Below, in pieces: positions 45,205 through 56,202 of a stretch of DNA of 64,000 bases. Position numbers and translations under genes: made by a program. Below the pieces are notes generated by a model. It made no database searches and was not told the origin of the DNA. It saw only the letters and a list, made by a program, of their open reading frames with translations. Each line of letters starts with the position of its first letter. Position 1 is the stretch's first letter. The stretch comes from Sabellastarte sp. h YS-2021 (taxonomy: Eukaryota > Annelida > Polychaeta > Sabellida > Sabellidae), in the NCBI GenBank assembly GCA_964017235.1, contig OZ024933.1:64586255-64650254 (forward strand). Reading direction: 5' to 3'.

Positions 45205-48200
45205 GGTGTGTATCTCCCGCCGAGCATTAAAGCAGAAGAAATAGCTTTTCCGAGATATTCACAATTTTTCATTTTCGTGTGTGAAAGCTCTTCCAAAAGT
45301 AGCTGAATGAGTTATTTGAGAAAAATTGGCTATCTGCAATACTATTAAGAGATAATTCACATTTACTCATTTTGAGTAGGTGAATAATTATCTATGGGTC
45401 TGAAACTTCACCAAGTGAAAGCTCTCCCAAAAGTAGGTGAATGAGTTATTTGAGAAAAATTGGCTATCTGCAATACTTTTAGAGATAATTCGCATTTACT
45501 CATTTTGAGTAGGTGAGTAATTAGCTATGGGTCTAAAACTTCACCATGTGAAAGCTCTCAAACAAGTAGATGAATGAGTATCACCTACTCAATAAATAAA
45601 TAAATAAAAAAACAAATTTGATAAAAATTGGGTATCCGCAATACTTTTACAGATAATTAACATTTACTCATTTTAAGTAGGTGAATAAATAGCTATGGGT
45701 CTGAAACTTTACAGAGTGAAAGCTCTCCCAAAAGTAGGTGAATGAGTTATTTGAGAAAAATTGGCTATCTGCAATACTTTTAGAGATAATTCACATTTAC
45801 TCATTTTCAGTAGGTGAGTAATTAGCTATGGGTCTGAAACTTCACCAAGTGAAAGCTCTGCCCAAAGTAGGTGAATGAGTTATTTGAGAAAAATTGGCTA
45901 TCTGCAATACTTTTAGAGATAATTCGCATTTACTCATTTTGAGTAGGTGAGTAATTAGCTATGGGTCTGAAACTTCACCAAGTGAAAGCTCTCCCAAAAG
46001 TAGGTGAATGAGTTATTTGAGAAAAATTGGCTATCTGCAATACTTTTAGAGATAATTCGCATTTACTCATTTTGAGTAGGTGAGTAATTAGCTATGGGTC
46101 TGAAACTTCACCAAGTGAAAGCTCTCCCAAAAGTAGGTGAATGATTAATTTGAAAAAAATTGGCTATCTGCAATACTTTTAGAGATAATTCGCATTTACT
46201 CATTTTGAGTAGGTGAGTAATTAGCTATGGGTCTGAAACTTCACCAAGTGAAAGCTCTCCCAAAAGTAGGTGAATGATTAATTTGAAAAAAATTGGCTAT
46301 CTGCAATACTTTTAGAGATAATTCGCATTTACTCATTTTGAGTAGGTGAGTAATTAGCTATGGGTCTGAAACTTCACCAAGTGAAAGCTCTCCCAAAAGT
46401 AGATGAATGAGTTATTTGAGAAAAATTGGCTATCTGCAATACTTTTAGAGATAATTCGCATTTACTCATTTTGAGTAGGTGAGTAATTAGCTATGGGTCT
46501 GAAACTTTACCAAGTGAAAGCTCTCCCAAAAGTAGGTGAATGATTAATTTGAGAAAAATTGGCTATCTGCAATACTTTTAGAGATAATTCGCATTTACTC
46601 ATTTTGAGGTGAGTAATTAGCTATGGGTCTGAAACTTCACCAAGTGAAAGCTCTCCCAAAAGTAGGTGAATGAGTTATTTGAGAAAAAGTGGCTATCTGC
46701 AATACTTTTACAGATAATTCACATTTACTCATTTTGAGTAGGTGAGTAATTAGCTATGGGTCTGAAACTTCACCATGTGAAAGCTCTCCCACAAGTAGAT
46801 CAATGAGTTATTTGATAAAAATTGGGTATCCGCAATACTTTTACAGATAATTAGCATTTACTCATTTTGAGTAGGTAAATAATTAGCTATGGGTCTGAAA
46901 CTTCACCATGTGAAAGCTCTCCCAAAAGTAGGTGAATGATTAATTTGAGAAAAATTGGCTATCTGCAATACTTTTAGAGATAATTCGCATTTACTCATTT
47001 TGAGTAGGTGAGTAATTAGCTATGGGTCTGAAACTTCACCAAGTGAAAGCTCTCCCAAAAGTAGGTGAATGAGTTATTTGAGAAAAATTGGCTATCTGCA
47101 ATACTTTTAGAGATAATTCGCATTTACTCATTTTGAGTAGGTGAGTAATTAGCTATGGGTCTGAAACTTCACCAAGTGAAAGCTCTCCCAAAAGTAGGTG
47201 AATGATTAATTTGAGAAAAATTGGCTATCTGCAATACTTTTAGAGATAATTCGCATTTACTCATTTTGAGTAGGTGAGTAATTAGCTATGGGTCTGAAAC
47301 TTCACAGAGTGAAAGCTCTCCCAAAAGTAGGTGAATGATTTATTTGAGAAAAATTGGCTATCTGCAATACTTTTAGAGATACTGTAGAAGTGGTTATTTT
47401 CGTGTGGAATTAATTTTCGCTATATTCGCGAGTGACTACAAAACGCGAAAATAACTTCTAGCCAATATTTATCAGAACCAGTCTAGCGTGAGCGATAATA
47501 CAAGATCATGCAAGATATAATATTTGACACTGCCACGGAAACAATAAATTCCATTGCTTTATCAAATGTACCATTCACAGAAACGCCTAACTTCTTTGAT
47601 CTTTCTCACCAATAGGGAGGGATTAATTCAATTACACGACCCCGCTACACAACTTCTTTGATAATGCGCCGATCAATGAAAGTGTGTTCGATTGTGTTCG
47701 ATTTCACCGCGAAAATAAATTCTCGCGAACCAGGCCTACAGTGTACATTCGCGAACTTAAGTACCCGCGAAAAAAACCACTTATACAGTAATTCGCATTT
47801 ACTCATTTTGAGTAGGTGAGTAATTAGCTATGGGTCTGAAACTTCACCAAGTGAAAGCTTTCCCAAAAGTAGGTGAATGAGTTATTTGAGAAAAATTGGC
47901 TATCTGCAATACTTTTAGAGATAATTTGCATTTACTCATTTTGAGTAGGTGAGTAATTAGCTATGGGTCTGAAACTTCACCAAGTGAAAGCTCTCCCAAA
48001 AGTAGGTGAATGATTAATTTGAGAAAAATTGGCTATCTGCAATACTTTTAGAGATAATTCGCATTTACTCATTTTGAGTAGGTGAGTAATTAGCTATGGG
48101 TCTGAAACTTCACAGAGTGAAAGCTCTCCCAAAAGTAGGTGAATGAGTTATTTGAGAAAAATTGGCTATCTGCAATACTTTTAGAGATAATTCGCATTTA

Positions 48201-48657
48201 CTCATTTTGAGTAGGTGAGTAATTAGCTATGGGTCTGAAACTTCACCAAGTGAAAGCTCTCCCAAAAGTAGATGAATGATTTATTTGAGAAAAATTGGCT
48301 ATCTGCAATACTTTTAGAGATAATTCGCATTTACTCATTTTGAGTAGGTGAGTAATTAGCTATGGGTCTGAAACTTCACCAAGTGAAAGCTCTCCCAAAA
48401 GTAGGTGAATGATTTATTTGAGAAAAATTGGCTATCTGCAATACTTTTAGAGATAATTCGCATTTACTCATTTTGAGTAGGTGAGTAATTAGCTACGGGT
48501 CTGAAACTTCACCATGTGAAACTCTCCCAAAAGTAGGTGAATGAGTTATTTGAGAAAAATTGGCCATCTGGAATACTTTTAGACGTAATTCGCATTTACT
48601 CTTTTTGAGTAGGTGAGCAATTAGCTATGGGTCTGAAACTTCACCAAGTGAAAGCTC
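45205..48657 (+). repeat. 133-bp tandem array (V2), about 23 units
   Basis: Units contain GCATTTACTCATTTTGAGTA, GGTGAGTAATTAGCTATGGG, TCTGAAACTTCACCAAGTG, AAAGCTCTCCCAAAAG and ATTGGCTATCTGCAATAC. The CTATCTG motif recurs at 46031, 46164 and 46297. A V-type head motif, GTATCTCCCGCCGAGC, is at 45209-45224, but no V-type tail palindrome is found at the right edge. A TA-MITE interrupts it at 47392-47788. Confidence 0.9.
47392..47788. mobile_element. TA-MITE, 397 bp (CTGTAGAAGTGG ends)
   Basis: The inverted ends are CTGTAGAAGTGGTTATTTTC and AAAACCACTTATACAG. TA flanks both sides. The array unit AGAGATAATTCGC is split exactly at TA. Inner parts contain GCGAGAATTTATTTTCGCGG-like inverted sequence. 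No ORF. Confidence 0.92.
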
Positions 48658-48659
48658 TT

Positions 48660-50455
48660 TGGGATAGCTGCTCTGCAGAGATACCCTGAAGATAAAAAAT
48701 TTCGTCGAAATCGCTCTATGTAGCACGGTTTTCGAAATATTAGCATTTTTGTGTTTTGCAATTTTTGCGCAAAAATTCGAAAATTCAAAATGGCCGCCAT
48801 TTTTGGCAAGATAAAATTTTTTTGAAAATTGGCATGGCTACTCTGCAGAGATACCCCGTGGGTCAAAAATTTCGTCGAAATCGCTCTATCTAGCACGGTT
48901 TTCGAGATATAAGCATTTTTATGTTTTGCAATTTTTGCGAAAAATTCGAAAATTCAAAATGGCCGCCATTTTTGGCGAGAAAAAATTTTTTTAAAAATTG
49001 GGATAATTACTCTGCAGAGATACCCTGTGGGTCAAAAATTTCGTCGAAATCGCTCTATCTAGCACGGTTTTCGAGATATAAGCATTTTTGTGTTTTGCAA
49101 TTTCTGCGAAAAATTCGAAAATTCAAAATGGCCGCCATTTTTAGCGAGAAAAAATTTTTTTAAAAATTGGGATAATTACTCTGCAGAGATACCCTGTGGG
49201 TCAAAAATTTCGTCGAAATCGCTCTATCTAGCACGGTTTTCGAGATATAAGCATTTTTGTGTTTTGCAATTTCTGCGAAAAATTCGAAAATTCAAAATGG
49301 CCGCCATTTTTGGCGAGACAAAATTTTTTTCAAAATTGGGATAACTACTCTGCAGAGATAACCTGTGGGTCAAAAATTTCGTCGAAATCGCTCTATCTAG
49401 CACGGTTTTCGAGATATAAGCATTTTTGTGTTTTGCAATTTTGCGAAAAATTCGAAAATTCAAAATGGCCGCCATTTTTTGCGAGAAATTTTTTGTTTGA
49501 AAATTGGCATGGCTACTCTGCAGAGATACCCTGCGGGTCAAAAATTCCGTCGAAATCGCTCTATCTAGCAGGGTTTTCGAGATATAAGCATTTTTATGTT
49601 TTGCAATTTTTGCGAAAAATTCGAAAATTCAAAATGGCCGCCATTTTTGGCGAGACAAAATTTCTTTGAAAATTGGCATGGCTACTCTGCAGAGATACCC
49701 TGTGGGTCAAAAATTTCGTCGAAATCGCTCTATCTTGCAGGGTTTTCGAGATATAAGCATTTTTATGTTTTGCAATTTTTGCGAAAATTTCGAAAATTCA
49801 AAATGGCCGCCATTTTTGGCAAGACAAAAATTTTTTGAAAATTGGGAAAACTACTCCGCAGAGATACCCTGCGGATCAAAAATTTCGTCAAAATCGCTTT
49901 ATCTAGCACAGTTTTCGAGATATAAGCATTTTTGTGTTTTGCAATTTTTGCGAAAAATTCGAAAATTCAAAATGGCCGCCATTTTTGGCGAGATAAAATT
50001 TTTTTCAAAATTGGGATAACTACTCTGCAGAGATACCCTGCGGATCAAAAATTTCGTCGAAATCGCTCTACCTAGCACGGTTTTCGAGATATAAGCATTT
50101 TTGTGTTTTGCAATTTTTGCGAAAAATTCGAAAATTCAAAATGGCCGCCATTTTTGGCGAGATAAAATTTTTTTCAAAATTGGGATAACTACTCTGCAGA
50201 GATACCCTGCGGATCAAAAATTTCGTCGAAATCGCTCTACCTAGCACGGTTTTCGAGATATAAGCATTTTTGTGTTTTGCAATTTTTGCGAAAATTTCGA
50301 AAATTCAAAATGGCCGCCATTTTTGGCAAGACAAAAATTTTTTGAAAATTGGGAAAACTACTCTGCAGAGATACCCTGCAGATCAAAAATTTCGTCGAAA
50401 TCGCTTTATCTAGCACGGTTTTCGAGATATAAGCATTTTTGTGTTTTCCTTATTT
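48660..50455 (+). repeat. 169-bp array of W, about ten units
   Basis: Units contain GCACGGTTTTCGAGATATAA, GCATTTTTGTGTTTTGC, AAAATTCAAAATGGCCGCC and CTACTCTGCAGAGATACCC. TCTGCAGAGA recurs at 49011, 49180 and so on. The length and the AAAATGGCCGCCATTTTTGG core are the same as in Z1, but the rest differs. Confidence 0.93.
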
Positions 50456-51059
50456 GGAAAATTCGCAATGATTAATTAATCATTAATTACTCGGCCATTT
50501 CTTGACCAATCAATGCCAAAATCTAATGATTTCCAGATTTTAATAGAATGAATGTATTCGCCAAGTTTCAGGTGAATTGATAAAATTCCTTTCAAGTTAT
50601 CATCCCGACAAGCTTCCCCATCGAAAAAAGACATTTTTGGTCATGTGACCTCTCTGATTGGTTGAAATGTCACTGCAGCATATTCAAAAAAATTCCCCAA
50701 GGCTACTGCCTAAACCTGCCAAATTTGAAAAGAATCCGCCTAACGGTTACAGAGTTATAAGGAAAACAAAATGCGGAGCCGGCGGAGCCGCCGGAGCCTG
50801 AAGCTCTCCCATACACAAACAAGCGTCCCTTGCGGGACGCTTAATGAAACTGTAACTGTACCACATACTTTTACTTTCTTAGCAGTGAGTATACATGCAT
50901 GTTGTTCATGCTTTTTCACACACAGTGTATGTTATAAGAAATGGCATAAAATATATTTTTATGGTAATAAGACAAATTTAAGATTGAAATGACAAAATAA
51001 AATGTATTAGTTTGTCAACTGTGTTCACCGGATGCAACTGGTAGATACTTTGGTTTACT

Positions 51060-52190
51060 GTTCGCTATGCCGCCGCCACCGCCGCCGCACATGGACATTT
51101 TTGACACTAACACTCTCAGCAGAAAACTACACCAGCTAGCTTCACCAAATTAGCAGGATATCTTCATTGGAAGGTTTCTTTGGGGCTGAAATTAACCTCA
51201 TTCTGAAAAACAAGATGGCCTCCCTGGGTATTTGAAAATTATCTACTTTCTTCTACGGGCTGGTTCTCATAACTAGAAGGTTGAATCTCTTCATAGGTCA
51301 TATGTACAACAATCATATGTCCTCTACAAGCATGCAGACATTTGACCTGGTAGCTCTTCATTCAAGGTCATCCATGGAGAGCCAAAGTACTCCATGCAGC
51401 AGACTGTAAAAGTGCCTATATGCCAGCGCCCTTACTATTGGTCCTAGAGGTCTGGCATGTGAAGCCAACCTATAGGAAATCATGGGCTGGGAATCTTTTG
51501 ATGTAGTCAGATTGACCTTGGGCCCCTCCTTCAAGGTCAAACGAGGATAGCCAAACTTAAAAGTGCTTATAACTCACTTATATTATTGGTCCTACAGGTT
51601 TGTAATGTGAAACCAACTTATAGGAATCATGGGCTAGGAATCTTCTGGTGCGATCAAATTTGACCTTAGGCCCCTCGTTCAATGTCAAATTAGGATAGTG
51701 AAATTTAACAGTGCTGCAGCTTCTTGGTCCTGGAGTTTCGCAATGTAAAACCAACCTACAGGAAATCATGGGCTAGAAATCTTCTAGTATGTTCAGATTT
51801 GATCTTGGGGCCCTCCTTCAAGGTCAAACAAGAATAGCAAAACTTAAAGGTGCTTATAACTCATATATACTTGGTCCTAGAGGTTTGCAATGTGAAACCA
51901 ACTTATACTTTCTGAATTTTGGCCGTCATCTTGAATTTTGGTGGAAATGGAACACATAATTTACCTGGAAAACCATATAAGAGATAGAGTAATTTTGGGC
52001 AAACATTGGACCCCTTAGGTGCTAAAGACCACACCTCTAGGACCACTGAAAAATTTAGAATTTTCCAAAGTTTGGCCGCCATCTTGAATTTTAAGGGAAA
52101 TGAAAAATGTCATTATCTCAAAAACTGTAACACAGAGTGATTTTGGTCAAATGTGGCCCCACTGCATAATAAGGACTACTCCTTAATTTG
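51060..52190. repeat. ~145-bp tandem array after a GCC-rich stretch
   Basis: ATGCCGCCGCCACCGCCGCC lies at 51068-51087. Units with GGAAATCATGGGCT, GACCTTGGGCCCCTCC, TCAAGGTCAAAC and AGTGCTTATAACTCA recur near 51475, 51622 and 51761. Part of the stretch resembles 51900-52190 with GGCCGCCATCTTGAATTTT. No hairpin tail is seen. Confidence 0.65.
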
Positions 52191-52197
52191 GTGAATA

Positions 52198-52606
52198 CTG
52201 TATAAGTGGTTATTTTCGCGTGGAATTAATTTTCGCTATATTCGCGAGTGACTACAAAACACGAAAATAACTTCTAGCCAATATTTATATTCAGTAGAAC
52301 CAGTCTAGCGTGAGCGGTAATTCTTCTTTGATAATGCGCCGATCAATGAAAGTGTGTTCGATTGGGTTTCGTAAATTTATAATCTCCCAGAGTAGGTTCA
52401 CACACTGACAATGTGTATAAAAGAAAAGACGTTAACTATGCATTTCCAATCAAACCAGCAGAAGTCCGCATAATATTTTAATTTGAACATGTTGTTAGTT
52501 TGGGCGATAATTGAATATATTTCACCGCGAAAATAAATTCTCGCGAAGCAGGCCTACAGTGTACATTCGCGAACTTAAGTACCCGCGAAAATAACCACTT
52601 ATACAG
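52198..52606. mobile_element. TA-MITE, 409 bp (CTGTATAAGTGG ends)
   Basis: The inverted ends are CTGTATAAGTGGTTATTTTC and GAAAATAACCACTTATACAG, flanked by TA. It is the same family as 47392-47788, with a different middle that overlaps the inverted core of the pogo-type MITE at 42325. Confidence 0.93.
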
Positions 52607-52608
52607 TA

Positions 52609-53990
52609 ATTCAGAATTTTCTTAATTTCAGCCGCTCTCTTGCAAATGATATTTATCTTCAAAACCATAGTAGTTGTCCTTTTCTGGTAGATACATCTTG
52701 TATCTGACCATGGACCAACCTTTGCCTAGTTTAAAGATTGTTCATAAAATATGAAATAGAAAGATAAACAACGTCTAATGATCTGGATTTTCCCAAAATT
52801 AAGTTATTTCTAGGTTTACAATCCAATTGCTAATACCCCATAAGTCAAACAAAGGTGCAGGAGAAGTGATATTAAAGATAGAGAAAATATATATGTAAAG
52901 ACAAGGTATCAAACCAAAACAATTCAATATTAAATTGACACCATGAATTTATAAAGTAAATGTCAGCAATGGCACAAGGAACAAATGATTAGATTTTGGT
53001 GATGAGCCAGATAACTCTCTGAACCCAGAAAATGATTTTTTAATCATTGCACTCATGAGCAACATTGGAGTTGTTGGGACTTGGCAGAGGTATGCACTCC
53101 CTGAGTGTTCCTGTTGTAATTGTAATCACACACCACACCCTTTAAAATATGATTAAACAGGAGTTTATCAGCAGTGGATCTTTTCAGCTCCCTTCAATTT
53201 GAGGAGAGGGTTTAGGATCATTCAAAAAATTAATTTCTTTATACAAGTTTTACATTGATACTTCAATGCAGTAATACTGTGATAAAGCGTATTGTATCAA
53301 CTGACATTGGACTTATGTTGAAATTAATAAGCATTTACACAGAGGAGGAATAAAATGACTTTGTTGGAAGTATTGAATTCATTTGTGCATTAATTGTGCA
53401 TTTTTTACATTTTTTTTCTTTTCTTTACAACAGTGCATGAAAAAGTGATTTTTATAAGTGAAAAAGAGAGGGTGCTTTTTTTCCATCAATTTGAAATAAA
53501 ACCTCTTCCCAGATGTTTTGCAAGATGGGGTATACAATATAAACAATCCAATGGAGTTGTTATCTATAGCCTGTGGTTATGTAGATGAAGTGTGATAAGA
53601 AAGGGGGCGAGTTTTCCAGTGACCAAGATGCAGGAGTGTTTTAGGCTTTTTGGTTTTCTAACATCTCGAGATCAGCCATATTGTTTGTTTACATCCGCCA
53701 TGTGACTTTTTCGGTACTTGCGAGAACATGATAAACATCAGAAACAGCAAATCTAAAATTTTAAACACAAGTAACCACAACATGTAATATTAGTATGTAA
53801 TGCGGTGATAGAAATTCAGTGTAAAAATGATTTTAAATTGTCATGAAATACAGGTGATGAAATTCAATGGGTGACGAAATTCACTGGCTGAGCAGTACAT
53901 GAATGGAAACAAAGATAAGCGGACACAATGAAAAAAGGTCTTCAGAATTTTTTAAATATAACTGGCGTAAACAAGAAAAATTGCACAAAC
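52609..53990. other. No recognised feature
   Basis: The stretch is AT-rich and without a convincing ORF, RNA gene or repeat. It should belong to intron 1 of UBE2L3 or to its upstream region. On the minus strand ATGGCGG near 53690 is not followed by an E2-like N-terminus. Confidence 0.5.
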
Positions 53991-54331
53991 TAAGTAGTGG
54001 CTTGCTACCAGTAGACGCCCACCTACCAGTGAACGCCCGCCTAATATTTCTTTGTTGAAGGTCAAGGACAAATGCTTCTATTTAACTACAAACGGGGTGT
54101 TCACTGGTATTTCCGTTTTGCGGGAGAAACAGCCGATAATAGAGCTAAATTATGAAAATTGAAAGCTTTAAAACAAATAAAACAACATGAGCCTTAAGTT
54201 ATTAATTGCAGTTTACTGCTTCCCTGCATAAGTTGGCCGCGGCTCATCTATACAGGCTCCAGAAAGACAAATAGGTTATTGTACACCAATGAAAACTGTT
54301 GCATATAATAAGTTTAACAATAGGACGTGCC

Positions 54332-55123
54332 TACAGATCCGATGTCGGAACTGCAACCTTTTTGTTAGAAATCCGATGTCGGTTGTGTCCCTGATTCTGA
54401 TTGGTCAATTGCCATTGTAAAACCGAGCATAACCTCATGGCCAGTTTTTCATCCTGTTTCACTTTTTAAAAGTCGAATTACAAAAAGTAAGCACTACAAA
54501 TCTTCATCAAAACAGCAAGAAGACAAGGAATAAATGAGGCCACGATGGGCATCTAGCCATATTTTACAAACAGAAGATCCAGGAAACCAGTCTACTTTTC
54601 ATCTGCAAACGTGATTAATTTCATTAGTGGTGGTGGACCAATTCACGCCCCGGTACCAATTCACGCCCACCCCTAAATTTATCCAAAACAATCACAGTTA
54701 AACAATAAATCACAAATGTATATGATCAATTTGATGATTATCTATGATGTGGTAAACACCATGTCTATGAAAAATTATAAATCTTCAAGAAAATCGAGTT
54801 TGGGCGTGAATTGGTACCCGGGCGTGAATTGGTCCACCACCACTACAGTAACCAATGAAATAATTTGTTACTGAAACCTCACTCGAGTCTTTTGTCTGCA
54901 AACGTGATTAATTTCATTAACCAATGAAATAATATGTTACTGAAACCTCACTTGAGACCAAGTATAACAAAGTTCATATATTTTTCAACAAAATAGCTTC
55001 ACAACTAAAAATATTCTAAAATGTCATGTTATAACAGAAATTTTGCGGTTCCGATTTTGTTATGAAAACACCACACGGATTTCTAGCCAATAAGTTGCAG
55101 TTCCGAGAAAAATCAGATCTGTA
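54332..55123. mobile_element. TIR element C (inside B)
   Basis: The left end is TACAGATCCGATGTCGGAAC, TGCAAC, TTAGAAATCCG. The right end is CGGATTTCTAGCC, GTTGCAGTTCCG, CAGATCTGTA. The inverted match is about 48 bp with several mismatches. TA borders both ends. Confidence 0.8.
54625..54850. mobile_element. TIR element D (innermost), with paired empty site
   Basis: The ends TAGTGGTGGTGGACCAATTC with ACGCCC and GGGCGTGAATTGG with TCCACCACCACTA are inverted over about 45 bp. The sequence around it (GCAAACGTGATTAATTTCAT and AACCAATGAAATAAT) occurs again at 54899-54937 without the element. The right end keeps CTACAG|TA; the left lacks five matching bases. Confidence 0.88.
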
Positions 55124-55350
55124 ACCACTTCGTTAACAATAATACATGGTTTCAGGGTGTAGTAAGCCACTCAGGTTAAAGCCCTGTGAAGCTGTGGTGA
55201 GGGCGGCCAACTTATGACTGCGGCCAACTTATGCAGGGAAGCAGTATATTATTTGACAATCTGTTAAAAGAATAAAATATAAAGCTGTTAATATAATTTA
55301 AAATTAATATATTAGCTTCAGCATGGGCGTTTACTGGTAGAATGCCACTA

Positions 55351-56040
55351 ACAGAATATCCTTAAAGCTTATCATGACATTTGTTACGTACTGTAGTCAA
55401 TTTTTTTTACAATTTAATTATTTATACCACTAAGAAAAGCCCAGGGATCCTAAGCCAAACTTTAAAGACCGTTTATCGTCGTGTCCAGTTTATCTTTGTG
55501 TACTGTGTGGAGATACTGTTTGGAGCCGGTTGATGGGATCCCGGAAAAGGCCTCGATCGAACGGACCGTGTCGGACTGAAGAATCGGTGGATTTCCGTCT
55601 ATAATTCAGCTGAATGTACATTGGATAATGGCACTGTAATTGGATATCATATTAATATCTACTCTGTGGAAAAATAACAATGACAATAATCGAAAAGCGA
55701 AACCTTTTGCAATCGCCTGGTCGCAGCCATGGTTGTATTTAGTCACGTGATAATACCCTGTGGTAGTCGGAAAATTATGTATTCTCGCTGGATTTCGGTT
55801 CTGCATTACAACTTTATGGCAAACGGGCGGCACGTAACATATTCTTTTCTCCAGGCGTTTATCAAACTTAAATATTTATTTTAATTGCTTCTAGTGACTT
55901 TCCATTTATCAAAGAAATTTTCCACTAAATACAACAGAATATATAATGCAGAGAATCTGATGCAGGCTTAATGGATCATCAGGAGGGAAATGGATATTTA
56001 TTTATTGGATCATTATGCATGTTTCTAAATGATCATATGC
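55351..56040. other. No recognised feature
   Basis: The 55440-55610 part is less AT-rich than its surroundings and reads as unique sequence. The minus-strand frame at 55606-55833 resembles nothing I know. It could hold unrecognised upstream sequence of UBE2L3. Confidence 0.4.
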
Positions 56041-56162
56041 AGTCCTAGGAATTATACCACCCCAACCCCTCAGATCTGAGGGAAGGCTTATCTTCTCCCC
56101 CACTGCAAGTGTTTATGTTATCTGAAGACCATTTAATTAATAGCCAGATCACTGTCTGGATG

Positions 56163-56202
56163 CAAAAAAAATAATAACAATAATAATAACAATAATAATC
56201 CA
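56163..56202 (+). repeat. AAT/AAC microsatellite
   Basis: Imperfect AATAATAAC repeats following a run of A. Confidence 0.85.

Larger units (their letters stand above)
44812..50845 (+). mobile_element. Hairpin element W with 169-bp units, split by the V2 array
   Basis: The head region is GATAATGTTTTTGCTAAAGC with AAAGCGTCCCGAAAAG (44831-44846). The tail palindrome is 50821-50842: AAGCGTCCC, TTG or TTGC loop, GGGACGCTT, then AATG. The 169-bp units lie at 44920-45195 and 48660-50450. GGAGCCGGCGGAGCCGCC precedes the tail. It shares the Y-type hairpin motif but the Z-type repeat unit. Confidence 0.75.
54214..55246. mobile_element. TIR element B (inside A)
   Basis: TACTGCTTCCCTGCATAAGT with TGGCCGC at the left and GCGGCCA with ACTTATGCAGGGAAGCAGTA at the right are perfect inverted ends of 27 bp. 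TA at the outer edge suggests a TA target. Confidence 0.88.
53995..55350. mobile_element. TIR element A (outermost of four nested)
   Basis: The ends TAGTGGCTTGCTACCAGTAG with ACGCCCA and TGGGCGT with TTACTGGTAGAATGCCACTA are inverted over about 27 bp. It contains element B, then C, then D. No ORF of its own was found. Confidence 0.7.

Noticed and set aside
45280-48655. Regular repeats resembling a CRISPR array
   Set aside because: Units are 133 bp and contiguous, with no repeat-spacer structure, and the genome is eukaryotic.
48621-50475. Repeated frames of 67-136 residues in the W array
   Set aside because: Same explanation: open frames from an AT-rich 169-bp repeat, no protein-like conservation.
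53600-53720. Minus-strand ATGGCGG near 53690 as exon 1 of UBE2L3
   Set aside because: The following codons give no E2-like helix 1 and reach a stop quickly; no donor site is in the expected place.
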